From: an uncultured Erythrobacter sp.
GTDB taxonomy: Bacteria > Pseudomonadota > Alphaproteobacteria > Sphingomonadales > Sphingomonadaceae
Length of the DNA: 64,000 bases
Direction: 5' to 3'
Assembly (NCBI RefSeq): GCF_947497915.1
Contig: NZ_CANMIJ010000001.1
Span: 1,051,611 to 1,115,610 of the forward strand
Of the stretch, positions 43,035 through 54,741 are shown piece after piece. The notes beneath the pieces were generated by a model. The model had not been told where the DNA came from and searched no databases. It saw nothing but the letters and a program-made list of their open reading frames with translations. A program made the translations under genes and the position numbers. Each line of letters starts with the position of its first letter. Within the stretch, counting starts at the first letter, position 1.

Positions 43035-43939
43035 TCCTCGGTCTCCGCAGGATTGATGGATTCGCGTTCAGGCGTTTCAGATGCTTCGACGGCTTCGGGC
43101 ACGTAGACCGGTTCGACAGAAACGAAATCAGTCGCTGCCGGTGCCGCGACAAGGCGTGCAATCCCGCCATCGGGGGTCAGCTCGTTCAGCACCGCAACCG
43201 CCACGCCCGGTCGGTAATATCCGCCTGCGCCGCTGGTCACGAAAACATCGCCGACTTCGAGTGGATTTAGGCCAAGATTGATGAGGCGGATACGGACCAG
43301 CCCGTCGCCGCGCCCTTCGGCAAAAGCGACAGTGTCATCCGATGATCGGCGCACTGGAAGCACGCTTTCGCTGTCAGTTAGGAGCAATATGCGAGACGAT
43401 CCGCGCGCCACTTCGAGCACGCGCCCAACCACGCCGCGCGGGCTGCGCACCGGCATGCCCACTTCAACGCCGTTGATCCGGCCTTTCGCGATATAGGCAA
43501 AGCGGCGGCTGCTGGTTGCGCTTGACCCGACAAGCCGCGTGACCGCCACAGGCTCTATCTCGCTTTCGGCAAGTGCGACGAGTGACTTCAGCCGTTCGTT
43601 TTCTTGCGCGACAGCTTCAGCTTCGGCGAGCTTGATACGGGCAAGCTCAACCTCTTCGCGTAATGCGGCGTTCTGGCTGCCTGCGTAGAAATAGCCTGAC
43701 AGCTTTTCCCACGTGGAATTGCCCGCAGAGCGAACCGCCGCAGGGCCTTCGCCCACTGTCGCGACGGCATCTTGTGTTCCGCCGCGTATGGGGGCGAGCG
43801 AAGAGGGCTGCCAAAGCGACAGTGCAAGCAAACCAAGGCCAAGCAATGCGCCGAGCCCGGCCAGCAAATAGCCGGTGAAGACCGAGTATTGGGCCCTTTT
43901 TGAAAAGCCCGCTGATCGGCGCGATGACGGCGGCGCCAT
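43031..43939 (-). CDS. mreC: rod shape-determining protein MreC
   Basis: MreC is a bitopic inner-membrane protein whose periplasmic part scaffolds the PBP2-RodA pair. One N-terminal membrane helix (GYLLAGLGALLGLGLLALSL) is followed by a coiled coil (AALREEVELARIKLAEAEAV) and the MreC beta-barrel domain (GRINGVEVGMPVRSPRG and GVVGRVLEV). Its 302 residues are normal. A Glu/Pro-rich tail ends the protein. It begins 51 bases after the mreB stop. Confidence 0.95.
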   Translation of the reverse strand: MAPPSSRRSAGFSKRAQYSVFTGYLLAGLGALLGLGLLALSLWQPSSLAPIRGGTQDAVATVGEGPAAVRSAGNSTWEKLSGYFYAGSQNAALREEVELARIKLAEAEAVAQENERLKSLVALAESEIEPVAVTRLVGSSATSSRRFAYIAKGRINGVEVGMPVRSPRGVVGRVLEVARGSSRILLLTDSESVLPVRRSSDDTVAFAEGRGDGLVRIRLINLGLNPLEVGDVFVTSGAGGYYRPGVAVAVLNELTPDGGIARLVAAPAATDFVSVEPVYVPEAVEASETPERESINPAETED

Positions 43940-43990
43940 GCCCGCTATCCCCTTTAATCAAGCATCCGGTCCACCGCCGGATGGTAATGT

Positions 43991-47050
<3,060 letters not shown>

Positions 47051-47092
47051 GCCGGTTAAGCGTGTTCCCAATCTGCTTTTGGGGTCTAATTC

Positions 47093-48700
47093 ATGAAATC
47101 TCTTCGTTTCGCGTTTGCTTGCAGTGCACTCGTTATAGCTGCTGTTCCTGTCGCTGTTTCAGCGGATGAAGCCGGCGCGAATGCGCAAATCATCGATGAG
47201 GGGCTGAACCGCTCCCAAATTCAGCAAATGGCACACGAATTGGTCGATGATATCGGCCCGCGCCTCACCAACTCCACCAATATGCGCAAGGCAGAAGCGT
47301 GGGCTGTCGCAAAGATGAAGGAGCTGGGCCTCGAAAATGTCCGCAAGGAAGGTTTCGAATTTGGCCGCGGCTGGGAAGTTGTCTCGTCTCATGTCGAAAT
47401 GATGGGGCCGCGCCCGCTGGAACTCACAGCCATTCCTGTGGCGTGGACACCGGGCACAGACGGGCCAGTCGAAGGCGAAGTGATTGTCGCCCCGATCTCA
47501 AGTCCCGGGCAATTTGCAGCCTATAAAGGTAAGCTTGAAGGCAAGATCGTGCTGATCTCTCGCCCAGGTACAGGTGATGAACCATCGCGCGTGCCGTTCC
47601 GCCGCCTTGACGATGAGGACATTTCTTCGCGCGATCTGATCGCCATTCCTCAACACAATCCCGATAGCCCCGGCGGCTTTGCTGGTTTCGTGAATTCCAT
47701 TAAAGTCTTCCCGAAGAAGCTCGATGAATTCCTCGCCAGCGAAGGCGCAGTTGCATGGGCCAAAATTTCTTACCGCGATGCGAAATTGCTGCACGGGACG
47801 GGATACAATCACGAAGTTGGCAACACGCAAACGCTGCCCGGATTGGAAATCGCTGCTGAAGATTATCGCCGCCTCGCGCGCCTCTCCATCGACGGGGAAG
47901 CGCCGCGCATGCGCATCGATACACGGGTGCGCTTTATCGACGACGACACCCAGTCGTACAATATTATCGGCGAAATTCGCGGCACCGATCCAAAGGCCGG
48001 ATACGTCATGGCCGGCGCGCATATTGATAGCTGGCACGGGGCAGACGGCGCTGTTGATAACGCGGCGGGCGTGGTAACCGCTCTCGAAGCGGCGCGCATT
48101 ATCAAGACGCTGGGTAAACGGCCCAAACGCACAATCCGTATCGCCCTATGGGGTGCGGAAGAGCAAGGGCTTTACGGTTCGGCTGCTTATGTCCGCAAAC
48201 ATATCGTCTCGCGCGCAGGTGAGGAGGGCATGACGAACGCCGAGCTTCTCGCCAATTGGACCAATCTTTTTCCGATCACGCCAAAGCCCGGCTTTTACGA
48301 CATGAAAGCCTATTTCAACATGGATAACGGATCAGGCAAATTCCGCGGCATCCATGCCGAGGAGAATATCGGTGCGATCCCGATGTTAGAAAAGTGGATG
48401 AAGCCGTTTAACGGTCTCGGTGCGAAGCATGTTGTCGCCGGTGCGACCGGCGGTACGGACCACATCATGTTTCAGGCAGTTGGCCTACCGGGCTTCCAGT
48501 TCATTCAAGACCCGCTCGATTACGGCGCGCGTTTGCACCACACCAACGCCGATACGTTTGACCATTTGCGTCCCGACGATTTGCGTCAGGCATCGGTCGT
48601 GATGGCCGGAATGCTGCTGGCCGCGGCGAATGATGAAAAGACATTGCCGCGTGAGCCGCTGCCACAGAAACCCACTGACACAAATCCATTTGGGGGGTGA
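47093..48700 (+). CDS. M28 family zinc peptidase, exported
   Basis: This 535-residue exopeptidase of the M28 class starts with a Sec signal peptide (LRFAFACSALVIAAVPVAVSA-DEA). A PA-domain-like insert spans about residues 130-210. The catalytic domain has metal ligands in AGAHIDSWHGADGAVDNAAG, the Glu pair WGAEEQGLYGS, the Asp of YFNMDNGSG and the final His in HHTNADTFD. It probably cleaves N-terminal residues from peptides in the periplasm or medium. It lies 42 bases after mutL and converges on DUF1206. Confidence 0.93.
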   Translation: MKSLRFAFACSALVIAAVPVAVSADEAGANAQIIDEGLNRSQIQQMAHELVDDIGPRLTNSTNMRKAEAWAVAKMKELGLENVRKEGFEFGRGWEVVSSHVEMMGPRPLELTAIPVAWTPGTDGPVEGEVIVAPISSPGQFAAYKGKLEGKIVLISRPGTGDEPSRVPFRRLDDEDISSRDLIAIPQHNPDSPGGFAGFVNSIKVFPKKLDEFLASEGAVAWAKISYRDAKLLHGTGYNHEVGNTQTLPGLEIAAEDYRRLARLSIDGEAPRMRIDTRVRFIDDDTQSYNIIGEIRGTDPKAGYVMAGAHIDSWHGADGAVDNAAGVVTALEAARIIKTLGKRPKRTIRIALWGAEEQGLYGSAAYVRKHIVSRAGEEGMTNAELLANWTNLFPITPKPGFYDMKAYFNMDNGSGKFRGIHAEENIGAIPMLEKWMKPFNGLGAKHVVAGATGGTDHIMFQAVGLPGFQFIQDPLDYGARLHHTNADTFDHLRPDDLRQASVVMAGMLLAAANDEKTLPREPLPQKPTDTNPFGG

Positions 48701-48747
48701 TGCGGACAAGAGGTGGGGGCATCCATAATGGCGCCCACCGGATCCGG

Positions 48748-49548
48748 TTAGGTTCTGAAATTCGGAATTCCTGCGTCTTTATCGAGCTCGGGAATGATCT
48801 GATACCGTGCCAAAATCAGGCTGAAGATGCCGAACATCAAAAGGCCGATGGCCGTCAGTGTGAATAGCCATCCCGACCCGGTAAGCGAGGCGACAGCCGC
48901 TCCGAGAGTTTTGATATTGTCTGCGCCGCTGGAGAGAAACCCCGTCTGGACCAGTGACCAGCCGATTACGGTGTAAACTACAGCTCTTGCCGCATAGCCG
49001 AGACCGCCGAGCATTCTCGTTGAGCTAGGTGCGTTACCCGAAATACGGTTCATGAAATCGCCGCTGATTGCCTTTTTCGCTTGCGCCAATGCCGCGATGA
49101 AGAAGGCTAGACCAAGTACGCCGATGACGGCGGCTCCGAACTGAATGGACAAGACGCCCGATGCGGCCTGCGATGCGCCGCCGCCATCAGAAGCCGATCC
49201 TGAAGAAGCAAATTGATATGCGGTCCAAGCAAGGGCAACGTGCGCGATCGCGCTGCCCGCATGGCCTATGCGCTTGCCCCAGCCTTTGGCATCCGTGCCG
49301 TTGTTCTCAATGTCGAAGACTGGCGAAGCGAAGCGGAAAAGAGCGTAAGCAAACAGGCCGATGACAAGTATCCATAGCAACAACGTTCCACCTGGCAGGC
49401 CGTTGATGGTGTTGAATATACCGTCGGTTCCCTTGCCGATTTTACCGGCGCTGGTCAGTGCTATTATGCCGAGCACCGAGTAGAGAACGGCGCGGCTGAA
49501 ATAGCCTAGGCGCACAAGCCAATTGAATTTCTCAGTTTTGTCGACCAC
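48748..49548 (-). CDS. DUF1206 membrane protein, probable general-stress gene
   Basis: This 266-residue protein has about six membrane helices in three similar hydrophobic pairs (LVRLGYFSRAVLYSVLGI, then HAGSAIAHVALAWTAYQ, then GGLGYAARAVVYTVIGWSL). Each pair shows an R-A-V-x-Y pattern typical of DUF1206. The start is GTG after GGGAAAG. It carries an EcfG-consensus promoter 33 bases upstream, so stress induction is likely. Function is unknown. It converges on the M28 peptidase, and a weak hairpin (GGTGGG and CCCACC, 48712-48739) lies between. Confidence 0.85.
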   Translation of the reverse strand: MVDKTEKFNWLVRLGYFSRAVLYSVLGIIALTSAGKIGKGTDGIFNTINGLPGGTLLLWILVIGLFAYALFRFASPVFDIENNGTDAKGWGKRIGHAGSAIAHVALAWTAYQFASSGSASDGGGASQAASGVLSIQFGAAVIGVLGLAFFIAALAQAKKAISGDFMNRISGNAPSSTRMLGGLGYAARAVVYTVIGWSLVQTGFLSSGADNIKTLGAAVASLTGSGWLFTLTAIGLLMFGIFSLILARYQIIPELDKDAGIPNFRT

Positions 49549-49561
49549 GCGAACTTTCCCT

Positions 49562-49583
49562 GTTGAGTGTTTGAAAACTCAAC
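49562..49583. repeat. inverted repeat in the DUF1206 promoter region
   Basis: GTTGAGT and ACTCAAC are exact inverted repeats with an 8-base spacer. The upstream arm on the minus strand touches the EcfG -10 element (CGTT). It could be an operator at the start of transcription or a leader hairpin 14 bases before the GTG start. Confidence 0.5.
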
Positions 49584-49606
49584 GGAATTCGGCGCGATAG
49601 GGTTCC
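49581..49606 (-). promoter_or_regulatory. EcfG (general stress sigma) promoter of the DUF1206 gene
   Basis: On the minus strand GGAAC (49602-49606) is followed by exactly 17 bases and then CGTT (49581-49584), as in EcfG promoters. Transcription would start near 49573, about 25 bases before the GTG at 49548. The element starts nine bases after the ychF stop, so it fits the gap between genes. Confidence 0.72.
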
Positions 49607-49614
49607 AATAAATA

Positions 49615-50715
49615 TCAGACGTTGAATTTGAACAGCATTACATCGCCGTCTTGAACAACGTATTCCTTGCCTTCTTGCCGCAATTTACCAGCATCGCGCG
49701 CGGCGCTTTCACCGCCCAAGCCAATGTAGTCGTCATAGGCAATGGTCTCTGCGCGGATGAAACCGCGTTCGAAATCTGTGTGGATCTCGCCAGCCGCCTG
49801 CGGAGCTTTCGCACCATCGGGAAACGTCCATGCGCGGGATTCTTTCGGCCCAGCGGTAAAGAATGTCTTGAGGCCGAGCAGCGTGTATCCAGCGCGAATT
49901 ACGCGGGCGAGGCCGCTTTCTTCTAGCCCAAGCTCAGTCAGGTATTCGGCGCGGTCTTCCATCGGCATCTCGACCAGTTCGGCTTCGATGGCGGCAGAGA
50001 CGACGACGGCTTGCGCGCCTTCGTCTTCGGCTTTTGCGAAGACTTTGGCGGACAATTCATTGCCGTCAGACGCGTCTTCTTCGGCGACGTTGCATACATA
50101 AAGCACGGGCTTTGCCGTCAGCAGCTGGGCTTGTTCAAACAGACGCTCTTCTTCGTCGTCTTTCGGTTCGGTTAGCCGGGCAGGCTTCCCGTCTTTGAGC
50201 AATTCCAGCGCTTGGCCCAGCACACTCGCGAGCGCTTTGGCCTCTTTGTCACCGGACTTGCCGCGCTTTTCCGCATTCGGAACGCGCTTTTCCAAGCTTT
50301 CGAGGTCGGCGAGCATCAGCTCGGTTTCAACAACCTCGGCATCGGCCAGCGGGTCAACATGGTTGGAGACGTGCTGGATATCGTCATCTTCGAAACAGCG
50401 CAGGACGTGCACAATCGCGTCAACTTCGCGGATATTGCCGAGGAACTGGTTGCCCAGACCTTCACCAGCGCTCGCGCCTTTAACAAGGCCCGCAATGTCG
50501 ACAAAGCCGAGCTGCGTTGCGATCACTTTCGCGCTGCTGGCGATGGCGGCAATTTTGTCGAGCCGCTCATCCGGCACGGCGACTTGGCCGACATTCGGCT
50601 CAATCGTGCAAAACGGATAGTTCGCAGCCTGCGCGGCCTGCGTCTCTGTAAGAGCATTAAAGAGGGTCGATTTGCCGACATTCGGCAGACCCACGATTCC
50701 ACAGCGGAAACCCAT
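49615..50715 (-). CDS. ychF: ribosome-associated ATPase/GTPase YchF
   Basis: YchF (OLA1 class) is a universally conserved P-loop NTPase that binds ATP better than GTP and associates with ribosomes. The G1 motif GLPNVGKSTLFN, the G3 block FVDIAGLVKGASAGEGLGNQ and the G4-like YVCNVAEEDA are visible, followed by a C-terminal TGS domain (YTLLGLKTFFTAGPKESRAW). Its 366 residues are typical. It is near pth, its common neighbour, but three other genes and a terminator lie within this run. Confidence 0.96.
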   Translation of the reverse strand: MGFRCGIVGLPNVGKSTLFNALTETQAAQAANYPFCTIEPNVGQVAVPDERLDKIAAIASSAKVIATQLGFVDIAGLVKGASAGEGLGNQFLGNIREVDAIVHVLRCFEDDDIQHVSNHVDPLADAEVVETELMLADLESLEKRVPNAEKRGKSGDKEAKALASVLGQALELLKDGKPARLTEPKDDEEERLFEQAQLLTAKPVLYVCNVAEEDASDGNELSAKVFAKAEDEGAQAVVVSAAIEAELVEMPMEDRAEYLTELGLEESGLARVIRAGYTLLGLKTFFTAGPKESRAWTFPDGAKAPQAAGEIHTDFERGFIRAETIAYDDYIGLGGESAARDAGKLRQEGKEYVVQDGDVMLFKFNV

Positions 50716-50782
50716 GACTGTTCTCTTCTAAACTTGAAAATTGCGCCGCGCTTAGACCGTACGGGAGTGAATAGCTAGTCCG

Positions 50783-51775
50783 TCACACGTTATGAACGTC
50801 CTTGATCCACGGGCCGTATCCCGACGCGCCCAGCCAATCGACTTGCACTTTCGCGGTGAGTTCATTGATTGCAAGCTGCGGTTTTAGCCCTGGATGGACA
50901 GCACGGCGCAGCGGACGGGTGCCAGCGGGCATTGCGATGACTTCAGCCATTGCGCGCGGGACGTCCATCGGATCGGTTGATCCGCCGCCCGTGCGGTTGC
51001 CAAGCTGGGCGATGAGAGCGGCGTAGCCGTCAGTGTGCTTTTCCTCAGCACGGCCAAGCAGTGCCAGACTGTTCTCGTTCGCGTTTTTCCAGATCATCGT
51101 AGGATAACCGCCGGGCTCAATCACGGTCACTTCGATACCGTGCGGCACCAGTTCATAGGCGAGGCTCTCGCTCATAGCCTCTAGCGCAAACTTAGTCGGC
51201 GAATATTGCCCGTAAGCAGGCACAATGACACGGCCAAGCTGTGATGAGACATTGATAATCAAGCCGCTTTTCGCAGCGCGCATCGCGGGCAAAACTGCGC
51301 GTGACATCCGGTGCGGGCCGAACACGTTGGTGTCGAATGTCAGCTGCGTCGCCGCCATGTCCTGAATTTCAATCGGGCCGCCGAATGAAATACCTGCATT
51401 GTTGATAAGCACGTCGATCGCGCCGCCATTGATCTCCATCGCTTTCGCAACGCCCGCCGCGACTTGCTCATCCGACGTCACGTCGATTTCGATGACGTGC
51501 AGGTCAAGCTGATCGTCGATTGCGATCTGTGTGAGTTCTTCCGCTTCGGCGCGCGGCAGGTTGCGCATTGTTGCAAAGACGCGGGCACCCTGACGGGCAT
51601 AGGCCTCTGCGGCGAGGCGGCCAAAACCGGTTGAGCAACCCGTGATCAAAACGCTCTTGCCCGAGAGATCAGGTTCGGTTTTGATCACATCCTCGGCTGC
51701 GACTGTGGCAGTGGCGGCAAGGGCGCCTGTCGCGGCAGCTCCGGCAAGTAGGGTGCGGCGGTTGATCTGGGTCAT
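50783..51775 (-). CDS. SDR family oxidoreductase with twin-arginine signal
   Basis: This 330-residue short-chain dehydrogenase has the NAD(P) motif VLITGCSTGFGRLAAEAYAR, the NNAG motif (LINNAGISFGG) and the catalytic YxxxK (YSPTKFALEAMS). The N-terminus MTQINRRTLLAGAAATGALA is a Tat-type signal, so folded export is predicted, which is uncommon for this family. An in-frame extension to 52009 is non-conserved. It overlaps the following P-loop gene's stop by four bases. The substrate is unknown. Confidence 0.88.
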   Translation of the reverse strand: MTQINRRTLLAGAAATGALAATATVAAEDVIKTEPDLSGKSVLITGCSTGFGRLAAEAYARQGARVFATMRNLPRAEAEELTQIAIDDQLDLHVIEIDVTSDEQVAAGVAKAMEINGGAIDVLINNAGISFGGPIEIQDMAATQLTFDTNVFGPHRMSRAVLPAMRAAKSGLIINVSSQLGRVIVPAYGQYSPTKFALEAMSESLAYELVPHGIEVTVIEPGGYPTMIWKNANENSLALLGRAEEKHTDGYAALIAQLGNRTGGGSTDPMDVPRAMAEVIAMPAGTRPLRRAVHPGLKPQLAINELTAKVQVDWLGASGYGPWIKDVHNV

Positions 51776-52281
51776 GTGGTTGCCTCCAATGAATTGAGCC
51801 AAGCCTCTAGGGCTTTTGGGTGTTTGAAACGCAGTATCGGCGTTTGTGTCTGTGCCAGCAAGGCCTCTGTCTTGGGTCGTACGTCGCGGTTCCAATTGAT
51901 AATGTATAGGAAGAATTCCAGGTCGAACCTTTCCGGGCATCCCTCGGTCATATCGGGCCGGCTTTTTCCGTGAAACTTCCAAACGCGCTTTACTGCGCGC
52001 CAGAAGCACAGGGGTATGGGGTAATCGAGATAGACAACGGTGTCGGCACGTTCCAACCGGACATCCATCGATCCTTTGTAATTGCCATCAATGATCCAGC
52101 GATCCTGCGCCATAATCGGATCCAATCTCGCATGGAGTTCATCGCGGTCGCCCTCAACCCAACCGGCGCTCCAATGAAGCTTGTCGAGATGGATGAGCGG
52201 CAGATTCATTTTCTCGGCCAGCGTTCCAGACGCCGTGCTTTTTCCCGCGCCGCAGGGGCCGATGACCATAATGCGCTGCAT
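51772..52281 (-). CDS. P-loop NTPase, adenylate-kinase-like (DNA topology modulation/FlaR type)
   Basis: This 169-residue protein has Walker A GPCGAGKST at the N-terminus and an otherwise shortened nucleotide-kinase fold, with HLDKLHWSAGW, DRWIIDGNYKGS and YLDYPIPLCFWRAVKR. The last of these is typical of FlaR/DNA topology modulation proteins annotated near adenylate kinase. The role is unknown. It lies two bases after pth and overlaps the SDR gene, so pth, this gene and the SDR are likely one transcript. Confidence 0.85.
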   Translation of the reverse strand: MQRIMVIGPCGAGKSTASGTLAEKMNLPLIHLDKLHWSAGWVEGDRDELHARLDPIMAQDRWIIDGNYKGSMDVRLERADTVVYLDYPIPLCFWRAVKRVWKFHGKSRPDMTEGCPERFDLEFFLYIINWNRDVRPKTEALLAQTQTPILRFKHPKALEAWLNSLEATT

Positions 52282-52283
52282 GA

Positions 52284-52856
52284 CTATTCAGTCTGCATTC
52301 TGAGGGCCATCTCGCTCATAAAGCGCGGGTCGTTGCCGTCCGCAAGCCATGACGCCTCGGCTCCCAGTCCGCCAAGCATTTGGACGAGGTCATCCTGTTC
52401 CGATTTGGCGTAATTGCCGAGGACATAGCCGTGAACCCGGTCTTTGTGCCCCGGATGTCCGATGCCGATACGAACACGGCGAAAGTCCGGGCCAACGTGC
52501 TGGTCGATAGAGCGAAGGCCGTTGTGGCCCGCATGTCCGCCGCCTTGCTTTACCTTCACTTTGAAAGGCGCAAGGTCGAGCTCATCATGAAAGACGGTCA
52601 GCGCGTCTGTTTCAAGTTTGTAGAAACGCAGCGCCTCGCCGACACTGCGGCCACTTTCATTCATGAATGTTGCGGGCTTTAACAGCAGGATTTTCTCATT
52701 GCCGATCCGGCCTTCCTGCACCCAGCCAGAGAATTTCTTCTGGATCGGGCCAAAGCTGTGCATGTCGGCAATGACGTCCATCGTCATAAAACCGATATTG
52801 TGCCGGTGAAGCGCGTAACGCGGTCCGGGATTTCCAAGGCCTGCCCAAATTTGCAT
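52284..52856 (-). CDS. pth: peptidyl-tRNA hydrolase
   Basis: Pth recycles peptidyl-tRNA released from stalled ribosomes. The 190-residue sequence has the N-terminal GLGNPGPRYALHRHNIGFM with its catalytic His, TFMNESGRSV, FHDELDLAPFKVKVKQGGGH and GLRSIDQHVG. It lies downstream of rplY, as in many bacteria, but with a rho-independent terminator and about 200 bases between them. That suggests separate or partly read-through expression. No membrane segment is present. Confidence 0.96.
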   Translation of the reverse strand: MQIWAGLGNPGPRYALHRHNIGFMTMDVIADMHSFGPIQKKFSGWVQEGRIGNEKILLLKPATFMNESGRSVGEALRFYKLETDALTVFHDELDLAPFKVKVKQGGGHAGHNGLRSIDQHVGPDFRRVRIGIGHPGHKDRVHGYVLGNYAKSEQDDLVQMLGGLGAEASWLADGNDPRFMSEMALRMQTE

Positions 52857-52991
52857 TTTTGTTCTTTAGCAAGCGCATCCGCGCTCGCAACCTCCTCGCT
52901 CATGCGGTCTATCGGCTGCGTCGCTGCGTGCGGCCGCCCGCCCGCAGCACCGATGGTGCGAGGACGTCGCGCGCCGGATGGCGGGCGCAAA

Positions 52992-53024
52992 CAAAAATGC
53001 CGAGCCCCGCGAAGGGCCCGGCAT
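52992..53024 (-). terminator. rho-independent terminator of rplY
   Basis: On the minus strand ATGCCGGGCCC and GGGCTCGGCAT form an 11-bp stem with one mismatch and a 6-base loop, followed by TTTTTG. It lies 35 bases after the rplY stop and before pth. Confidence 0.88.
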
Positions 53025-53058
53025 CTTGGTGATTTGTGCTTTAAAGCAGGTGGGCAGC

Positions 53059-53730
53059 TTATTCGCTGTCGCCGCCTTCTTCTTCAGCTTTCTGAGAAGT
53101 GGCTTCCACTGCATCTGCAGCGATCTCTTCGCCTTCAGTCTCTTCTTCTTCGCTCTTCTTGAGCGCCGATGGAGCGACGAGGGTGGCGATGGTGAAGTCA
53201 CGATCGGTGATCGCGCTTTCGCTGCCCGCTGGCAGTTTCACTTCGCTGATGTGGATCGAATCGCCGACATCCTTACCTTCGACCGAAATTTCGATCTGAT
53301 CAGGGATGGCGTCCGACTTACAAACAAGGTCGAGCTCGTGACGGACCACGTTAAGTACGCCGCCTTTTTCGAGACCAGGCGAATCTTTTTCGCCCACAAA
53401 GACAACCGGGACCTGAACTTCAATCTTGGAATCTTTCGACAAGCGAAGGAAATCAACGTGAAGCGGGCGATCGGTGACCGGGTGCAGAGCGACGTCTTTA
53501 GGGATCGTACGAACCTTGTCACCGCCGATTTCGACCTGGACGATCGAGTTCATGAAGTGACCGAGGTTCAGTTGCCTGACCAGCTCTTTCGCTTCAACGT
53601 GGATGGTGATTGGTTCTTCGTTACCGCCATAAATTACAGCGGGTACCCGACCTTCGCGGCGAATTGCACGGGAGGCTCCCTTGCCTGCCCGTTCGCGCGC
53701 TTCAGCCGGCAGAGTAAGAGCGTCGCTCAT
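53059..53730 (-). CDS. rplY: 50S ribosomal protein L25/general stress protein Ctc
   Basis: L25 binds 5S rRNA. The 223-residue protein is the long Ctc-type form with an L25 domain ([19 protein letters not shown] and [14 protein letters not shown]) and a C-terminal beta domain followed by a Glu-rich acidic tail ([12 protein letters not shown]-like). It lies upstream of pth, the usual pairing, but is separated from it by its own terminator. The 100 bases upstream hold no gene. Confidence 0.95.
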   Translation of the reverse strand: MSDALTLPAEARERAGKGASRAIRREGRVPAVIYGGNEEPITIHVEAKELVRQLNLGHFMNSIVQVEIGGDKVRTIPKDVALHPVTDRPLHVDFLRLSKDSKIEVQVPVVFVGEKDSPGLEKGGVLNVVRHELDLVCKSDAIPDQIEISVEGKDVGDSIHISEVKLPAGSESAITDRDFTIATLVAPSALKKSEEEETEGEEIAADAVEATSQKAEEEGGDSE

Positions 53731-53832
53731 GATACGTGCCTTTCGAATGCGTTTATGAAAATTCGTTTGCCGATGTCCGCCTCCAGGGATGACCGAGACA
53801 CCGAAGAGCGGCCCGTTACAGGGGGAGGGGCG

Positions 53833-54741
53833 CTAAGGCAAGGGAATTTGCTCAATGCGGCGCACGGTGTAACCACGCTTTTCCAGCATAACGTTGAGGC
53901 TGTCATCACCCACAAGATGCCCTGCGCCGACCGCGATCAATGGTCTGGGCGCGGCTTTAAGTGTTCGCTCGAGCCGGTCTGACCAATCTGAATTGCGCGA
54001 AACGATCAAGGCTGCGTGGATTTCGGGGTCTTCCATAATGCCAGTGCGCGTGGCCTCTTCCAGAAACGTTTCCTCACCAGTCAGCCACGCATTTCGCAAT
54101 TGCGCAGGATTGCTGTCCGGGTCTGACGCCTCGATCACGACCCCTTCCAGTAAGACGCGCTGATCATCCTCAGCAAGGCCATCGAATATCCGCAATTGCC
54201 CCAAGGCTCCTTCAAGCTCGGTGACGCCGCGATCGGAAAAATCGTTGATGATGGCGCGGTCTACGCCATTGGCCGGATCCCCGGTCGATTGCGTACGGGC
54301 AAGCATCAGAGCCGCGGCCCACGTCTCCGTCGAGGAGAAGTCATATTCTGCGTAATCCGACTTAGCGACCAGCTCATACAACGGAGCTTTCAAGTCGGAA
54401 TTGACCCTCTCGGATAAAGCGGGCTGCCGGGGCGTTGTCGCAAGCTGGGCAAATGTCGCGGCAATCGCAGTGCTATCATCAAGGTTCGCGACTTCGACAA
54501 TTGCAAAGTCCGCGCGCTCGATGACGCTCTCGATTGCGTCGGTCCGCCACCTCAGCCCATCGGGAAGAGCGTGGATTGTGCCCAACATCCACCCTTCGAT
54601 TTCGCCCGACGCATTGGTGATTTCATACAGCGGCGGGTTGGGGTCAGGCTGCGGTTCTCCGCCAAAAGGAGCCTCGGAGCAACCAGCCAAAGCCAGCGCT
54701 CCGAGGAAGCATCCATAAATTTTAGCGCGTTGAACGATCAC
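53833..54741 (-). CDS. TraB/GumN family lipoprotein
   Basis: This 302-residue protein has a lipoprotein signal (YGCFLGALALAGC) and a TraB/GumN domain, related to the TIKI metalloproteases. The N-terminal GTIHALP motif and the C-terminal VGAGHLVGDDSL motif give the two GxxH sites expected for metal binding. The start is a GTG overlapping the stop of the upstream paralogue (GTGA), so the two are translationally coupled. It is predicted to be anchored facing the periplasm. A substrate has not been established. Confidence 0.85.
   Translation of the reverse strand: MIVQRAKIYGCFLGALALAGCSEAPFGGEPQPDPNPPLYEITNASGEIEGWMLGTIHALPDGLRWRTDAIESVIERADFAIVEVANLDDSTAIAATFAQLATTPRQPALSERVNSDLKAPLYELVAKSDYAEYDFSSTETWAAALMLARTQSTGDPANGVDRAIINDFSDRGVTELEGALGQLRIFDGLAEDDQRVLLEGVVIEASDPDSNPAQLRNAWLTGEETFLEEATRTGIMEDPEIHAALIVSRNSDWSDRLERTLKAAPRPLIAVGAGHLVGDDSLNVMLEKRGYTVRRIEQIPLP

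Noticed and set aside
48712-48739. Bidirectional terminator between the M28 peptidase and DUF1206 genes
   Set aside because: GGTGGG/CCCACC pair over a long loop and no T run follows.
52978-53982. 334-codon open frame antisense to rplY
   Set aside because: It spans the rplY terminator and gene on the opposite strand and is a composition shadow.
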